The notes below the pieces were generated by a model. That model saw only the letters and a program-made list of their open reading frames with translations, had not been told where the DNA came from and made no database searches. Positions 25,040-36,994 of a DNA stretch of 64,000 nucleotides are shown here, one piece after another. How positions within the stretch are numbered: the first letter of the stretch is position 1; the number at the start of each line of letters is the position of its first letter. Source of the stretch: Spinacia oleracea (taxonomy: Eukaryota > Streptophyta > Magnoliopsida > Caryophyllales > Amaranthaceae). The DNA lies in the NCBI RefSeq assembly GCF_020520425.1, contig NC_079487.1, positions 43,655,219 to 43,719,218 of the forward strand, given 5' to 3'. The translations under genes and the position numbers were made by a program.

Positions 25040-26506
25040 CTAAGATTCGGCTTCATGTCTCCAAGCCTCGCCGGTCCATCCACTCCACCCCCCGTGGTAC
25101 GAGGACCCCCAGCCAGAATCACCCCAAAAATGAGGTTGTGACTGCAACTCTAGGCTAGGCTCTCGGGCCACCGACACAGAACGTCGCCTACGCTCCGGCT
25201 CGGACCTCTCCCCGGAAGAACTCACCCCCGCGTCGGAACGGCGATGCCGTAGGGGCGAGTGTCGTGCCCTCTCTCTCTCACAACCGTGTCCCCCGCCCGA
25301 GGGACCCGCGTCGTCGGCCCCGGCTCGTCCAGCACCCGTCTACAAGAAAAGACAAAAAGAGGGTGAGTAACAGAAAGCCAAACAAAATGTACAGGTCAAA
25401 AGAAAAAAGAGGGCACATTACCCGAGTAGAGTGGGGGCTCCTGCAAGAAAGTGCAGATCGGGCCCGAACCAACGCGGACTTCAACCGGTTGATCACCCCC
25501 ACCATCGCGTTGGCCGTACGGGCCGGAACCTGAAACAGGAATGTTAGTAACAAAAGAAAAAAAAGAAAGATATAAGAAGAGTGCACAAATAAAAGGTGCA
25601 TACCGCCTGTACTCCCTCAGGGAGCGGAGCATGGAAAACCCGGTCTTCCGGGAAAGTCTCCACAATCTCGGATCCACTCTCTCCGGTATACGAGATCCGA
25701 GCATCGGGAAGCACCCATCCCCCCAACGAAGGGTCAGGACACTCCTGCACAAAACACAATAAACATAAACACATGAGCACGAGCATGAAAACACTAAAAT
25801 CAATACGAAAAGAGAGGGAAACTTACAGCGCCAGGCTCCGGGAGACGAAGAGAATCCTGGATAAACTGATGATAGCTAGCTCCCTCTATCACCAACTCCG
25901 TCGCCGGCACGCCAGTCCTCGAGTGGACCCTCCACGACTCGCCTATCGAACGAGTAGACAGCATGGTCGCAGGCGGAGGCCTAGGCACCGAAAAAGCCCC
26001 GACCGTCTGCATACGTACCCGCTCTCCCAGGTACCAGACAGGGTCCCGGCGGCCGACGAACAAGACCCGCATCTGGCTCAGGGCATGACTATCCCTGACC
26101 GAAGCATAAGTACCCCTAAAAGAGAGCCATGGGGTCCAAATCACCTGTTTTTGTACAAACACGGTCAGATCTCGCACATAGAAAATAAAAAGAATGACGA
26201 AATACGAGATAGAGGATAAGATTCTGCACATGCTCAGGGTTCCCGTCCCGAATGAGATCCCACACGGTATCGGGCGGTGGACGCACTGTCAGCTTCTTCT
26301 TCCAACCCCAACGACGACCGGCAGGGTACTCCAAAGGCCTCTGCCCCTTTCGGGGAGCCAGCCAAGGTAAGTGATCAAAGGCCCACAGCTACAAAAGGAA
26401 AAGGCAATAAAACATCAAAAAAAAGAGGCCCGGTAAAAGCGAGAAAACAAAAGAAAGTCTAGGCGCATACCTCGATCAAACGCGGAACTCCCGCTAATGT
26501 AATGAC
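25040..26506 (-). pseudogene. Plant mobile domain (PMD) gene, 3' part: end of exon 1 and exons 2-6
   Basis: This is the C-terminal half of a PMD protein (the domain also found in MAIN/MAIL proteins and some transposons). Predicted minus-strand pieces are 26506-26471 (end of exon 1), 26388-26206, 26144-25827, 25744-25604, 25529-25422 and 25339-25040 with the stop. Every intron is GT-AG and phase 0, and the frame is open throughout. Visible PMD segments are LWAFDHLPWLAP, VIWTPWLSFRG and PVWYLGERVRMQT. The last exon encodes a Gly/Ser/Arg-rich tail. Joined with 37798-36995 it gives 629 residues. It lies antisense inside element B and is broken only by copia-2. Exact acceptor of exon 3 is uncertain (26144 fits best). 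Confidence 0.78.
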
Positions 26507-26511
26507 AAAGT
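26507..26511. repeat. Target site duplication of copia-2 (left copy)
   Basis: AAAGT here and at 36995-36999 flank copia-2 exactly. Removing the element and one copy restores the PMD reading frame. Confidence 0.9.
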
Positions 26512-27941
26512 TGAAGGAAATAATGCCCTTGGTCCAAGTATGCATTCTATGTTAAGTCTAATAAATGCGGTTCAGTATTAATTAACAAGTTAATAATTCA
26601 GTGAGATCAAGTGAGCTGAATGCCTAGCTAGAGGCCGCTTCAGTTCAAGTGGAATTAATGATATTAATCCACAGCTTACTCTTGACTGAACCCGTAGGGT
26701 CACACAAATAGTACGTAAACGGATCAAGTATTTAATGGCATTAAATACTCTATCTATGAATATTCGGAATCGACGGATCTTGGTTTCAGTGGGAGCTGAG
26801 ATCGTCACAGGCAAGAAATGAATACTCCGGAAACGATGATATTGCCGGAAACGGAAATATGGATCGTATCGGAAATATAAATATTATCCAAGTCGTAGAT
26901 GTTGCCGGAAACGGAAACATGGTACGTATCGGAAAATATTATCGGAAATGGAAATATTGCCAGAATCGGAAATATTGCCGGAAACGGAAATGTTGTCAGA
27001 ATCGGAAATATTACCGGAATCGGAAAATAATTCCGGAAACGGAAATATTAAATATTTGTTCGAAACGGAAATTAATTCCGGAATCGGAAATATTAAATAT
27101 TGTTCGTATCGGAAATGAATTCCGGAATCGAAAAAAATTAATCGGAAGCGCATCGTACGAATAAGCATCGGACGAGGCCTGCCGGACGAGGCCCAGCACG
27201 AAGCCAGGCCATCGCCCAGCAAGCCAAGCGCGCCGCACAAACAGCCATGCCAGGCCCAGCGCAAGGCCAGGCCCAGCAGGCTGCGCAGCGCGCACAGCGC
27301 ACGCAGCACGCACAGCGCGCGCAAGCACGCGCAGCGCGCAGCGCGCGCGGGCGCTGCGTGGGCTGCTGCTCGCGCGCACGCATGGGAGCCCATCGTGGCT
27401 GCCGTGCGTGTGTGTGCAAGTGTTTTTGTTCGTGCACGTTTCCTAAAACATGCAGAGTTCGGTTAATGATTAAATTCCTAATTCTAATTGATAAATTAAT
27501 TAAATTAGAGTTCTTGTAGAATTCTAGGTTTAATTAATTTGTATCTGAATAGGATTCCAATTCCCTTTCCATACCCCTATAAATATGTGGCCTGGGTTCA
27601 CAATTTATAAACAAGTTTAAAAGTATTCAAAGTGAGTTTTTGAGAGAAAAATTCAGTCACACATTTGCCTATAAAGTGCCGAAAATAATAGTACCTTAAG
27701 GGCGATTCTAGTTGGTCAATCTTAAGGCGGATCCGGACGTGCTGTGGACTATCTACGGAGGGACGACACTTGGAGTCCTAAAGACTTGTTCTTGTTCGGT
27801 TCGGGCGCAGCTAGGGAGGGCACGCAACAAAGAGTATGCATCTAAATTATGCTATATGATTATGTGTAAATAATATGTTGTCCTGGGTTAATGGTTGTTT
27901 CCGCATGATCTATGTAATGTCATATGTATCATAACCTAACA
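26512..27941 (+). repeat. 5' LTR of copia-2
   Basis: TGAAGGAAAT at the start, CCTAACA at the end. It contains the GGAAATATTGCC-type array (26825-27130), a GC-rich part of CAGCGCGCA-like units (27240-27370) and a TATAAATA box near 27579. Confidence 0.9.
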
Positions 27942-27956
27942 GTGGTATCACGAGCC
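27942..27956 (+). other. Primer binding site of copia-2
   Basis: TGGTATCACGAGCC directly follows the LTR, the same variant of the initiator-tRNA-Met site as in copia-1. Confidence 0.7.
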
Positions 27957-30762
27957 CCTTATTATTTTCATAATCTAAATTGCATGAACATGGTTAAATA
28001 TTACAAATTTGCAAGAATTAAAAGGGGTGATTAATTTTCGTAATTGTTAATTAATTGCAAATTGCGTTTATTTAATTATACGTACGCAGTTTTTCGGCAG
28101 TTTCTTCGTTACTCATCCGAATTGAGTGATTTTTGTGTCAATTCCGCATGTAAAAGGCATTCTAAAATTTTGACAAAAAAAGGAATTTTTCTGCCGAACC
28201 CAGAATTCTCAAATTCGAAGCCTAACTATGACTTTTCGAAGGTTTTAGTTTTTCGAATGCAAAATTTAGTAAATTTAAGATGTTAAATTAAATATTTGCG
28301 ATTCTTGTTGATAAATCTTGAATTTTTGATTGACCTACTGCATATGTTTAACAAGTTTGAATGCCTAGTCTTGTTAATTATGCAATCTAATTTGTAATTA
28401 TGATTAATTTGTTGAAAATTAGAATAATTTAGAATTAATTTGATTTTCATAATTAATTGTAATTTAATTAGAAACCTATGATTAAAAACCACCATAAAAA
28501 TTGTAAATTTATGATAAATTTTAAATTTTTATGACCTAGACTTGAATCCATAACAATCGGAAATCAATTGGATAATAAATTTTCGATTTTTCGCCCTAAA
28601 ATTATGAAATTAATATTATTTATTAATTTGTCATTAATTTTAAATATAAATTTTAAATTTTATGCGATTCGTTCATAAAACTTGCACGCACGAAGCAATG
28701 GACGCTTCGTGTTACCCTTAAGGGGTGTTGTATAATGCGGGCATGCGACGACGAGCAAGGGAGCTCATCGCCCGTGCGGCACGAATGCAATGAGCAAGGG
28801 CGTAGTGCACGAGCACAAGGCAGCAGCCCTGCCTTGTGTCGTGTGCCACGAGCAATGAACGAATGGGCATGGGCGAAGGGCGAGCCAAGGCAGTCGCGTG
28901 TGGGCAGCAAGCGAGCTGCGCCACAACGCGCGCTGCCTCGCACAAGAGCGCGCAGCCTCGCGCGCAGCGAGCGCAAGCTCGCGTGCCACGAGCGCTGCGC
29001 CCAGCATTACTCGCGCGCACAGCGAGCGATGTCGCCCGCCCAGCGAGCGATGTCGCGCGCCCAGCGAGCGATGTCGCGCGCCCAGCGAGCGATGTCGCGC
29101 GCCCAGCGAGCGATGTCGCGCGCCCAGCGAGCGATGTCGCGCGCGCACTGCGAGCGATAGCTCGCGTGCGATGAGCGCTGGCGCGCGCAGCGAGCACCAA
29201 TGCGTGCGGAGGCTTGCGATGGGGATGCAGCAGCTATGCGACGAGCGCATGGGCTGCGCGCACATGGCCAGCAATGGCTGTGTGCGTGCGGCCCATGGGC
29301 GTGCAATGCGTAGGGTGTTTGCGTTACGATTAGATCGTTTTGAATGTTTAATTTAAAAATTTCAGTTCACGTAATTTTAATTAATTTTAAAATTAATAAT
29401 TTAAATTATTTCTTGGATTTTAATTTTGAATATTGTAATTATAATAAATTTTATTTATTCTAATTATTTTACTAAAATTAAAATCATGAATTAATTTAAA
29501 TACGACTGAAATTAAATTAAATTTTTGGATTCAATTATAAATTGATATGAGCTTTAAATTTTAATTAAATTTGTATGATTCCGGTTGGACTAGAAATACA
29601 TTTTTATGTTTAAAATTAGTAAAGCATATAAATTTATTGGTTTAAGTGGGAGCGCTTTTTAGTCATAAACTCTTGATTAGGTCTACAAATCCTTAAGGTT
29701 AAAACAACTTGATTAGAATTAATAAGGACTGAATAATTGGTAGATTATTGGTGCCCTTGATTAATTGCTGCAAATGTTTACGTGATGCATAATGTGTTTT
29801 ACTAACCAGCTATGTGGGCCATTCATGATAATGAATGGGTGAATGGTATATATTGTATATGTACTGTCTTGCAGGTTATGAAGTGACTAGTATGGCCCAA
29901 ATAGGATAGAAAATATGGTCTGCGTACCATTAATTTGAATGTAATTGGTCTAAAGTACCAAAGTTATTTTTCAATTCAAATATGGTCTGCGTACCATCAA
30001 ATAGTTGTAATTAGTTATAGCTTATCCTATTTGAAGAAAATGGTGCCTCCCACGGAGATTTTCAAGACGGACTTTGAAGTCAAAGCTTCAAGATGAAGTC
30101 GGGCCATACTAGATCACAAATATCTTATGCATGTTTTAAGTTATTTATTGCTTTTAAATATGTCTTAAAATGCATGAGATCAAAAGCTTGATTATGTTGC
30201 ATGATTAAGGATTTTAGTTCACTTAAAATCTAACCAACATAGTAAGAGCCTTAAGTTCCAAACTTAAAAAATTGAGTTAAAAGGTGCCATGCCAAAATAT
30301 ACACTTGCTTGGATATCCTTTACATCAATCTAGTAATAGTTTTCGCTCAGCGAGGTGTTACTTATTGGTCCTAAAGGGGCAAGGTACACAAATAATTGTG
30401 AGTACATGTTAGTTTTGGTGAAACTCAACGATATAAGTAAGGAGTCCTTTTATGTCGTGGCAAACAGATAGGTTTACCTAATAAGTTCTTAGACGTACCT
30501 ATCAACCAAGAATAGTTTCTAGACTATTAGCAAAAGGCTTTTGCTTACCTAAGATGTTCTAGGATTAAGTCGACAAACTGTGCTTAGTTCTTCAATGATT
30601 TTAGGATCTTGGAATCATTTTATTCACACCTGCCGGAACACATAATTTGAATAAAATGCTTAATAAACATTGAATTATGCATGTATGCTAGAATTTAAGT
30701 TTATTAAGAGAAACTGTGAATGGTTATTTTTTTGTTTATTCTTTTCAATTGTAGTTTTTAAT
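27957..30762 (+). other. Long untranslated leader of copia-2
   Basis: About 2.8 kb of mainly AT-rich sequence between primer site and gag start, with the GC-rich repeat block at 28735-29320. It is collinear with the leader of copia-1. No gene is visible. Confidence 0.7.
29025..29155. repeat. 21-bp tandem repeat, about six units
   Basis: The unit GCGCCCAGCGAGCGATGTCGC repeats almost perfectly six times. Because 21 is a multiple of three, every frame stays open on both strands, which explains the cluster of long Ala/Arg/Ser ORFs here. The copia-1 leader has no equally regular array. Confidence 0.88.
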
Positions 30763-33700
30763 ATGGCAAACAACAATTCATTCAACATTCGATCAATTCT
30801 CGAAAAGGAGAAGTTGAACGGGAAAAACTTCCTTGACTGGCAAAGGAACTTGCAAATAGTTCTTATGCAGGAAGAAAAGGAGTATGTCCTAGATGAGGCG
30901 ATGCCCGAAGCTGCAGGCGACGGGGTCACTCAGGCAGCCCTCAATCGTTGGATTGATGCCAACAAGGATGTGAAATGTCTAATGCTCGCCACCATGAGTG
31001 CGGATCTGCAGAAAACGTTCATCAACTCAGATGCTTTCACAATCATCAGTGAGTTGAAGAACATGTTCCAAGATCTGGCTCGAGTCGAAAGATTCGAGAC
31101 TCATAGGCAAATTCTTGAGACCAAGCTTAAGAAAGGCGAGCCCGTAAGTCCACATGTTCTCAAAATGATTGGACTCATTGAGAATATGAGTCGGCTGGAT
31201 CAGCAATTTTCTCAGGAAATGGCTATAGACACCATCCTCCATTCTCTTCATAGCGGGTATGATCAGTTCAAACTGAACTACAGTATGAATAGTCTGGACA
31301 AAACGCTCACTGAGCTTCACGGTATGCTGAACACCGCTGAAAAGACGCTCAAAAGTGATAAGCAGGATGTGCTTATGGTGCGTGGGGGCAAGTTCAAGAA
31401 ATCTGGAAAGAAGAGGAATGCTAAGAAAGGTGGCAACAAGGCCAGCCCAACTAAGCAAACTGGCGCCAAATCTGCAAAGAGGAAGGTCAGTCAGCCCACT
31501 TCTGAATCCGAATGCTTCTACTGCAAGAAGAAGGGGCATTGGAAGAGAGATTGCTTGAAGCTAAAGGAAGATCAGAAGAACGGAACAGTCGTTCCATCTT
31601 CAGGTATTTTCGTTATAGACTGTATACTTGCTAATTCAACTTCTTGGGTATTAGATACAGGTTGTGGCTCACACTTATGTTCCAATCCACAGGGACTAAG
31701 AAGAAGTAGAAAGTTAAGCAAGGGTGAAGTCGACCTACGAGTGGGAAATGGAGCACGGATTGCTGCATTAGCCGTAGGAACTTACTATTTGTCGTTGCCC
31801 TCCGGGCTAGTTTTGGAACTGGAAGAATGTTTCCATGTTCCAAGTCTTACTAAAAACATCATTTCAGTTTCTTGCTTAGATGCTAAGGGATTTTCCTTTT
31901 TAATAAAAGACAATAGTTGTTCGTTTTATTTTAAAGAGATGTTTTATGGATCTGCTAGATTAGTCAATGGACTTTATTTATTAGATCACGACAAACAAGT
32001 ATATAACATAAATACCAAAAAGGCCAAAAAGAATGATTCAGATCTCACCTATCTGTGGCATTGTCGATTAGGCCATATAAACTTGAAACGCTTAGAAAGA
32101 CTTCAAAGGGAAGGAATTCTAGAACCATTTGACTTAGAGGATTATGGTAAATGCGAATCATGTTTACTTGGCAAAATGACAAAGCAACCTTTCTCTAAAG
32201 TTGGAGAAAGAGCAAATGAACTATTGGGTTTAATCCATACAGATGTATGTGGACCAATGAGTACAAATGCTAGAGGTGGTTTCAGCTACTTTATCACTTT
32301 CACTGATGACTTCAGTAGGTATGGTTATGTCTACCTAATGAAGCATAAGTCTGAATCCTTTGACAAATTCAAGGAATTTCAGAGTGAAGTAGAGAATCAA
32401 TTAGGCAAGAAGATTAAGGCACTGCGGTCTGATAGAGGCGGTGAATATCTGAGCTATGAATTTGATGACCATCTGAAAGAATGTGGAATTCTATCAGAAT
32501 TGACTCCTCCTGGAACACCACAATGGAACGGTGTGTCAGAACGGAGGAACAGAACCTTGCTAGACATGGTCAGGTCAATGATGGGTCAGGCCGAACTTCC
32601 ATTAGAATTTTGGGGACATGCACTAAATACAGCTGCACTCACTATAAATAGAGCTCCGTCTAAAGCTGTCGAAAAGACTCCATACGAATTATGGGTTGGA
32701 AAGCCTCCAAATGTGTCTTTTCTTAAGATTTGGGGATGTGAAGTATACGTCAAACGATTAATTTCAGACAAACTTCATCCAAAATCTGACAAATGTATCC
32801 TTGTGGGCTATCCAAAGGAAACAAAGGGGTATTACTTCTACAATACATCTGAGAACAAAGTGTTTGTTGCTCGAGATGGTGTCTTTTTGGAGAAGGATCA
32901 CATTTCCAAAATGACAAGTGGGAGAAAAGTAGACCTCGAAGAAATTCGAGTCGAACAACAAACTCTAGAGAATGCTCAAGATGACATTCAGGATGAAACT
33001 CAGAGATCTTTAGAAGAATCTGGTGAGAATCATGGTCAATCTAGAAATGTTACCCCGCGTAGATCGCAAAGATATAGATCTCAACCGGAGAGGTACTTAG
33101 GTATTTTGACGAACGAGAGCTATGACGTTCTATTACTTGAAAGTGATGAACCTGCGACTTACAAGCAAGCTATGACGAGCCCTAGCTCCAAGCAGTGGCA
33201 AGAAGCCATGCAATCTGAATTAGACTCCATGTCTGAAAACCAAGTATGGGATTTGGTCGATTTGCCAGATGGCTACCAAGCCATTGGAAGCAAATGGGTT
33301 TTCAAACTGAAAAAGGACAAGGATGGGAAACTTGAGGTTTTCAAAGCTAGATTGGTCGCAAAAGGTTACAGGCAAGTCCACGGTGTGGATTACGATGAAA
33401 CCTTTTCACCAGTTGCAATGCTAAAGTCTATTCGAATAATGTTAGCAATCGCTGCATATTACGATTACGAAATATGGCAGATGGATGTCAAAACTGCTTT
33501 CTTAAACGGCATTTTAACAGAAACTGTGTTTATGACACAGCCTGAAGGTTTTGAGGATCCAAAGAATGCTAAAAAGGTATGCAAGCTAAAGAAGTCAATC
33601 TACGGATTGAAGCAGGCATCCAGGAGCTGGAATATACGTTTTGATGAAGCAGTCAGTGACTTTGGTTTCATCAAGAACGCGGACGAATCTTGTGTATACA

Positions 33701-34728
33701 AGAAGGTCAGTGGGAGCAAAATTGCTTTCCTAGTATTATATGTCGACGACATATTGCTTATCGGAAATGACATTCCTATGTTGAACTCTGTCAAGATTTG
33801 GCTTGGGAAATGTTTTTCGATGAAGGATCTAGGAGAAGCACAGTACATATTGGGCATCAAGATTTACAGAGATAGATCTAAAAAGATGATTGGACTTAGT
33901 CAAAGCACTTATATCAATAAGGTGCTTGATAGGTTCAAGATGGCGGACTCCAAGCGAGGCTACCTACCCATGTCTCATGGAATGACTCTAAGCAAGACTC
34001 AGTGCCCAAAAACACTTGATGAGCGTAGACGAATGAATGGGATTCCATATGCATCATTGATTGGTTCAATAATGTATGCTATGATATGTACACGCCCGGA
34101 TGTTGCGTACGCACTCAGTGCTACGAGCAGATACTAGTCAGACCCAGGAGAGGCGCATTGGACTGCTGCCAAGAACATTCTGAAGTACCTGAAAAGGCAC
34201 AAAGATGACTTCCTGGTCTATGGTGGAGATGATGAATTAATTGTTAAAGGCTATACGGACGCAAGTTTCCAAACCGACAAAGATGATTTCAGATCACAGT
34301 CTGGGTTTGTCTTCTGCCTCAACGGAGGAGCAGTAAGCTGGAAAAGTGCTAAGCAAAGCACAATTGCGGATTCTACAACTGAAGCGGAGTACATTGCTGC
34401 ACATGAAGCAGCAAAGGAAGCTATATGGCTAAGGAAGTTCATAGGAGAACTTGGTGTAGTCCCCTCCATTAAAGGACCAGTAGCCCTGTATTGTGATAAT
34501 AACGGAGCTATTGCACAGGCAAAAGAGCCTAGACACCACCAGAGAGTCAAGCATGTACTTCGTAGATTTCACCTTCTACGAGAGTTCGTTGAAAGAAAGG
34601 AAGTCGAGATAAGCAAAATTGGAACTGATGACAACATATCAGATCCATTAACTAAACCTCTGCCGCAGGCGAAGCACAACTCGCACACTGCAGCTATGGG
34701 AATCAAGCATATTGGAGAATGGCTTTGA
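30763..34728 (+). CDS. Ty1/copia gag-pol polyprotein with one internal stop
   Basis: Single polyprotein of 1321 codons from MANNNSFNIRS. Order and key residues: gag; zinc knuckle C-x2-C-x4-H-x4-C at 251-264; aspartic protease DTG at 298; pre-integrase HCRLGH near 433; integrase D494, D557 and E593 (the D-D-35-E triad); reverse transcriptase with ARLVAKGYRQVHGVD, QMDVKTAF and YVDD at 993-996; RNase H with GYTDASF and DSTTEAEY. Integrase before reverse transcriptase defines the copia order. The only visible lesion is a TAG at 34135-34137 (codon 1125) between reverse transcriptase and RNase H, where relatives have Gln, so a CAG to TAG change. An upstream in-frame extension to 30670 starts without ATG, so I take 30763. 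Translation would need readthrough, or the copy is freshly dead. Confidence 0.93.
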
Positions 34729-35592
34729 TATCTCTGTTTAATGTTTTAAAGTTTTAGAGTTTAAATCTTTGTAAAACATTATTGGTTAATCATTCACAAT
34801 AAATGAAATGAATTCATTTTTCCATTTAATTTGTGGTTTATTAAATGATGAGTCCCTTCAATTTGACGATATATTCAAGATAGACTGTCAGGACCAGTCC
34901 TGTGACTAAGAAATGTCTATCAAGTGAACTTGAATGTCAAAGGTTGAAAATGGTCCCTAGTCGGAGTTTTCTATAAAATTGGACGCATAGAAAACGTTAG
35001 ACGATTAGAATGCAAGATGACTAGTAGTTCTGTTTCTTGAACTATGTGGACATGGCAATGTTATAATCATTTGCATAGATACTTACTTTGGGAAGACTAG
35101 TATCGGACAAGACCTATGAAACTTTACTGTAAGAGATGAAAGTCTGTCATAAGTAAATTTCATTAAATTATTAGACACTAAATCCTCAATACCTGAGTGA
35201 TTTGAGATTACTTGTTTGAGAACTGGTTGCTTTGACGTTGACCAACCGTCGCACCGTAAAAGGAGGCTATAAAGGCAACGCTCAGGTAATCACCTATCAA
35301 ACGAAGTCTAATCTCAAGATCGCAAGATTGGGATTGTCCTCCCATAAATCGGGATGAGATGCTTAAAAGTTGTACAAGGCCACTCGGAGAGCTAGAAACT
35401 GTGAAATGCATGGCCGTGCTCGGATGAATCATAGGCTATGATTATCTGTTTATTTGATCAGTTGAACTCTGAAACCGAGGAACACCTCTGGACGTAATAA
35501 GGATGACAACTCTTACCTTATGTTCAAGAGCAAGCATCGAGCGACAAAGGAATTAGGAAATGCACACTTGTCCCTAAGGACAAGTGGGAGAC
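34729..35592 (+). other. 3' untranslated interior and polypurine tract of copia-2
   Basis: Non-coding, collinear with 15530-16367 of copia-1. It ends in the purine-rich AAGGACAAGTGGGAGA just before the 3' LTR. Confidence 0.7.
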
Positions 35593-36994
35593 TGAAGGAA
35601 ATAATGCCCTTGGTCCAAGTATGCATTCTATGTTAAGTCTAATAAATGCGGTTCAGTATTAATTAACAAGTTAATAATTCAGTGAGATCAAGTGAGCTGA
35701 ATGCCTAGCTAGAGGCCGCTTCAGTTCAAGTGGAATTAATGATATTAATCCACAGCTTACTCTTGACTGAACCCGTAGGGTCACACAAATAGTACGTAAA
35801 CGGATCAAGTATTTAATGGCATTAAATACTCTATCTATGAATATTCGGAATCGACGGATCTTGGTTTCAGTGGGAGCTGAGATCGTCACAGGCAAGAAAT
35901 GAATACTCCGGAAACGATGATATTGCCGGAAACGGAAATATGGATCGTATTGGAAATATAAATATTATCCAAGTCGTAGATGTTGCCGGAAACGGAAACA
36001 TGGTACGTATCGGAAAATATTATCGGAAATGCAAATATTGCCAGAATCGGAAATATTGCCGGAAACGGAAATGTTGTCAGAATCGGAAATATTACCGGAA
36101 TCGGAAAATAATTCCGGAAACGGAAATATTAAATATTTGTTCGAAACGGAAATTAATTCCGGAATCGGAAATATTAAATATTGTTCGTATCGGAAATGAA
36201 TTCCGGAATCGAAAAAAATTAATCGGAAGCGCATCGTACGAACAAGCATCGGACGAGGCCTGCCGGACGAGGCCCAGCACGAAGCCAGGCCATCGCCCAG
36301 CAAGCCAAGCGCGCCGCACAAACAGCCATGCCAGGCCCAGCGCAAGGCCAGGCCCAGCAGGCTGCGCAGCGCGCACAGCGCACGCAGCACGCGCAGCGCG
36401 CGGGCGCTGCGTGGGCTGCTGCTCGCGCGCACGCATGGGAGCCCATCGTGGCTGCCGTGCGTGTGTGTGCAAGTGTTTGTGTTCGTGCACGTTTCCTAAA
36501 ACATGCAGAGTTCGGTTAATGATTAAATTCCTAATTCTAATTGATAAATTAATTAAATTAGAGTTCTTGTAGAATTCTAGGTTTAATTAATTTGTATCTG
36601 AATAGGATTCCAATTCCCTTTCCATACCCCTATAAATATGTGGCCTGGGTTCACAATTTATAAACAAGTTTAAAAGTATTCAAAGTGAGTTTTTGAGAGA
36701 AAAATTCAGTCACACATTTGCCTATAAAGTGCCGAAAATAATAGTACCTTAAGGGCGATTCTAGTTGGTCAATCTTAAGGCGGATCCGGACGTGCTGTGG
36801 ACTATCTACGGAGGGACGACACTTGGAGTCCTAAAGACTTGTTCTTGTTCGGTTCGGGCGCAGCTAGGGAGGGCACGCAACAAAGAGTATGCATCTAAAT
36901 TATGCTATATGATTATGTGTAAATAATATGTTGTCCTGGGTTAATGGTTGTTTCCGCATGATCTATGTAATGTCATATGTATCATAACCTAACA
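35593..36994 (+). repeat. 3' LTR of copia-2
   Basis: Near-identical to 26512-27941. Its GC-rich CAGCGCGCA block is 28 bp shorter. Confidence 0.9.

Larger units (their letters stand above)
26512..36994 (+). mobile_element. Copia-2: nearly intact Ty1/copia LTR retrotransposon
   Basis: LTRs 26512-27941 and 35593-36994, primer site at 27942, long leader, one gag-pol frame (30763-34728) and polypurine tract before the 3' LTR. The 5-bp duplication AAAGT flanks it. By eye the LTRs differ by about four substitutions plus a 28-bp indel in a GC-rich repeat, so the insertion is recent. It split exon 1 of the PMD gene. Confidence 0.93.

Noticed and set aside
25278-25803. Several ORFs on both strands at 25264-26334
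   Set aside because: They are shadows or intron read-through of the spliced PMD exons on the minus strand.
29025-29155. CRISPR-like array
   Set aside because: Units are contiguous without spacers, and this is a plant retrotransposon leader.
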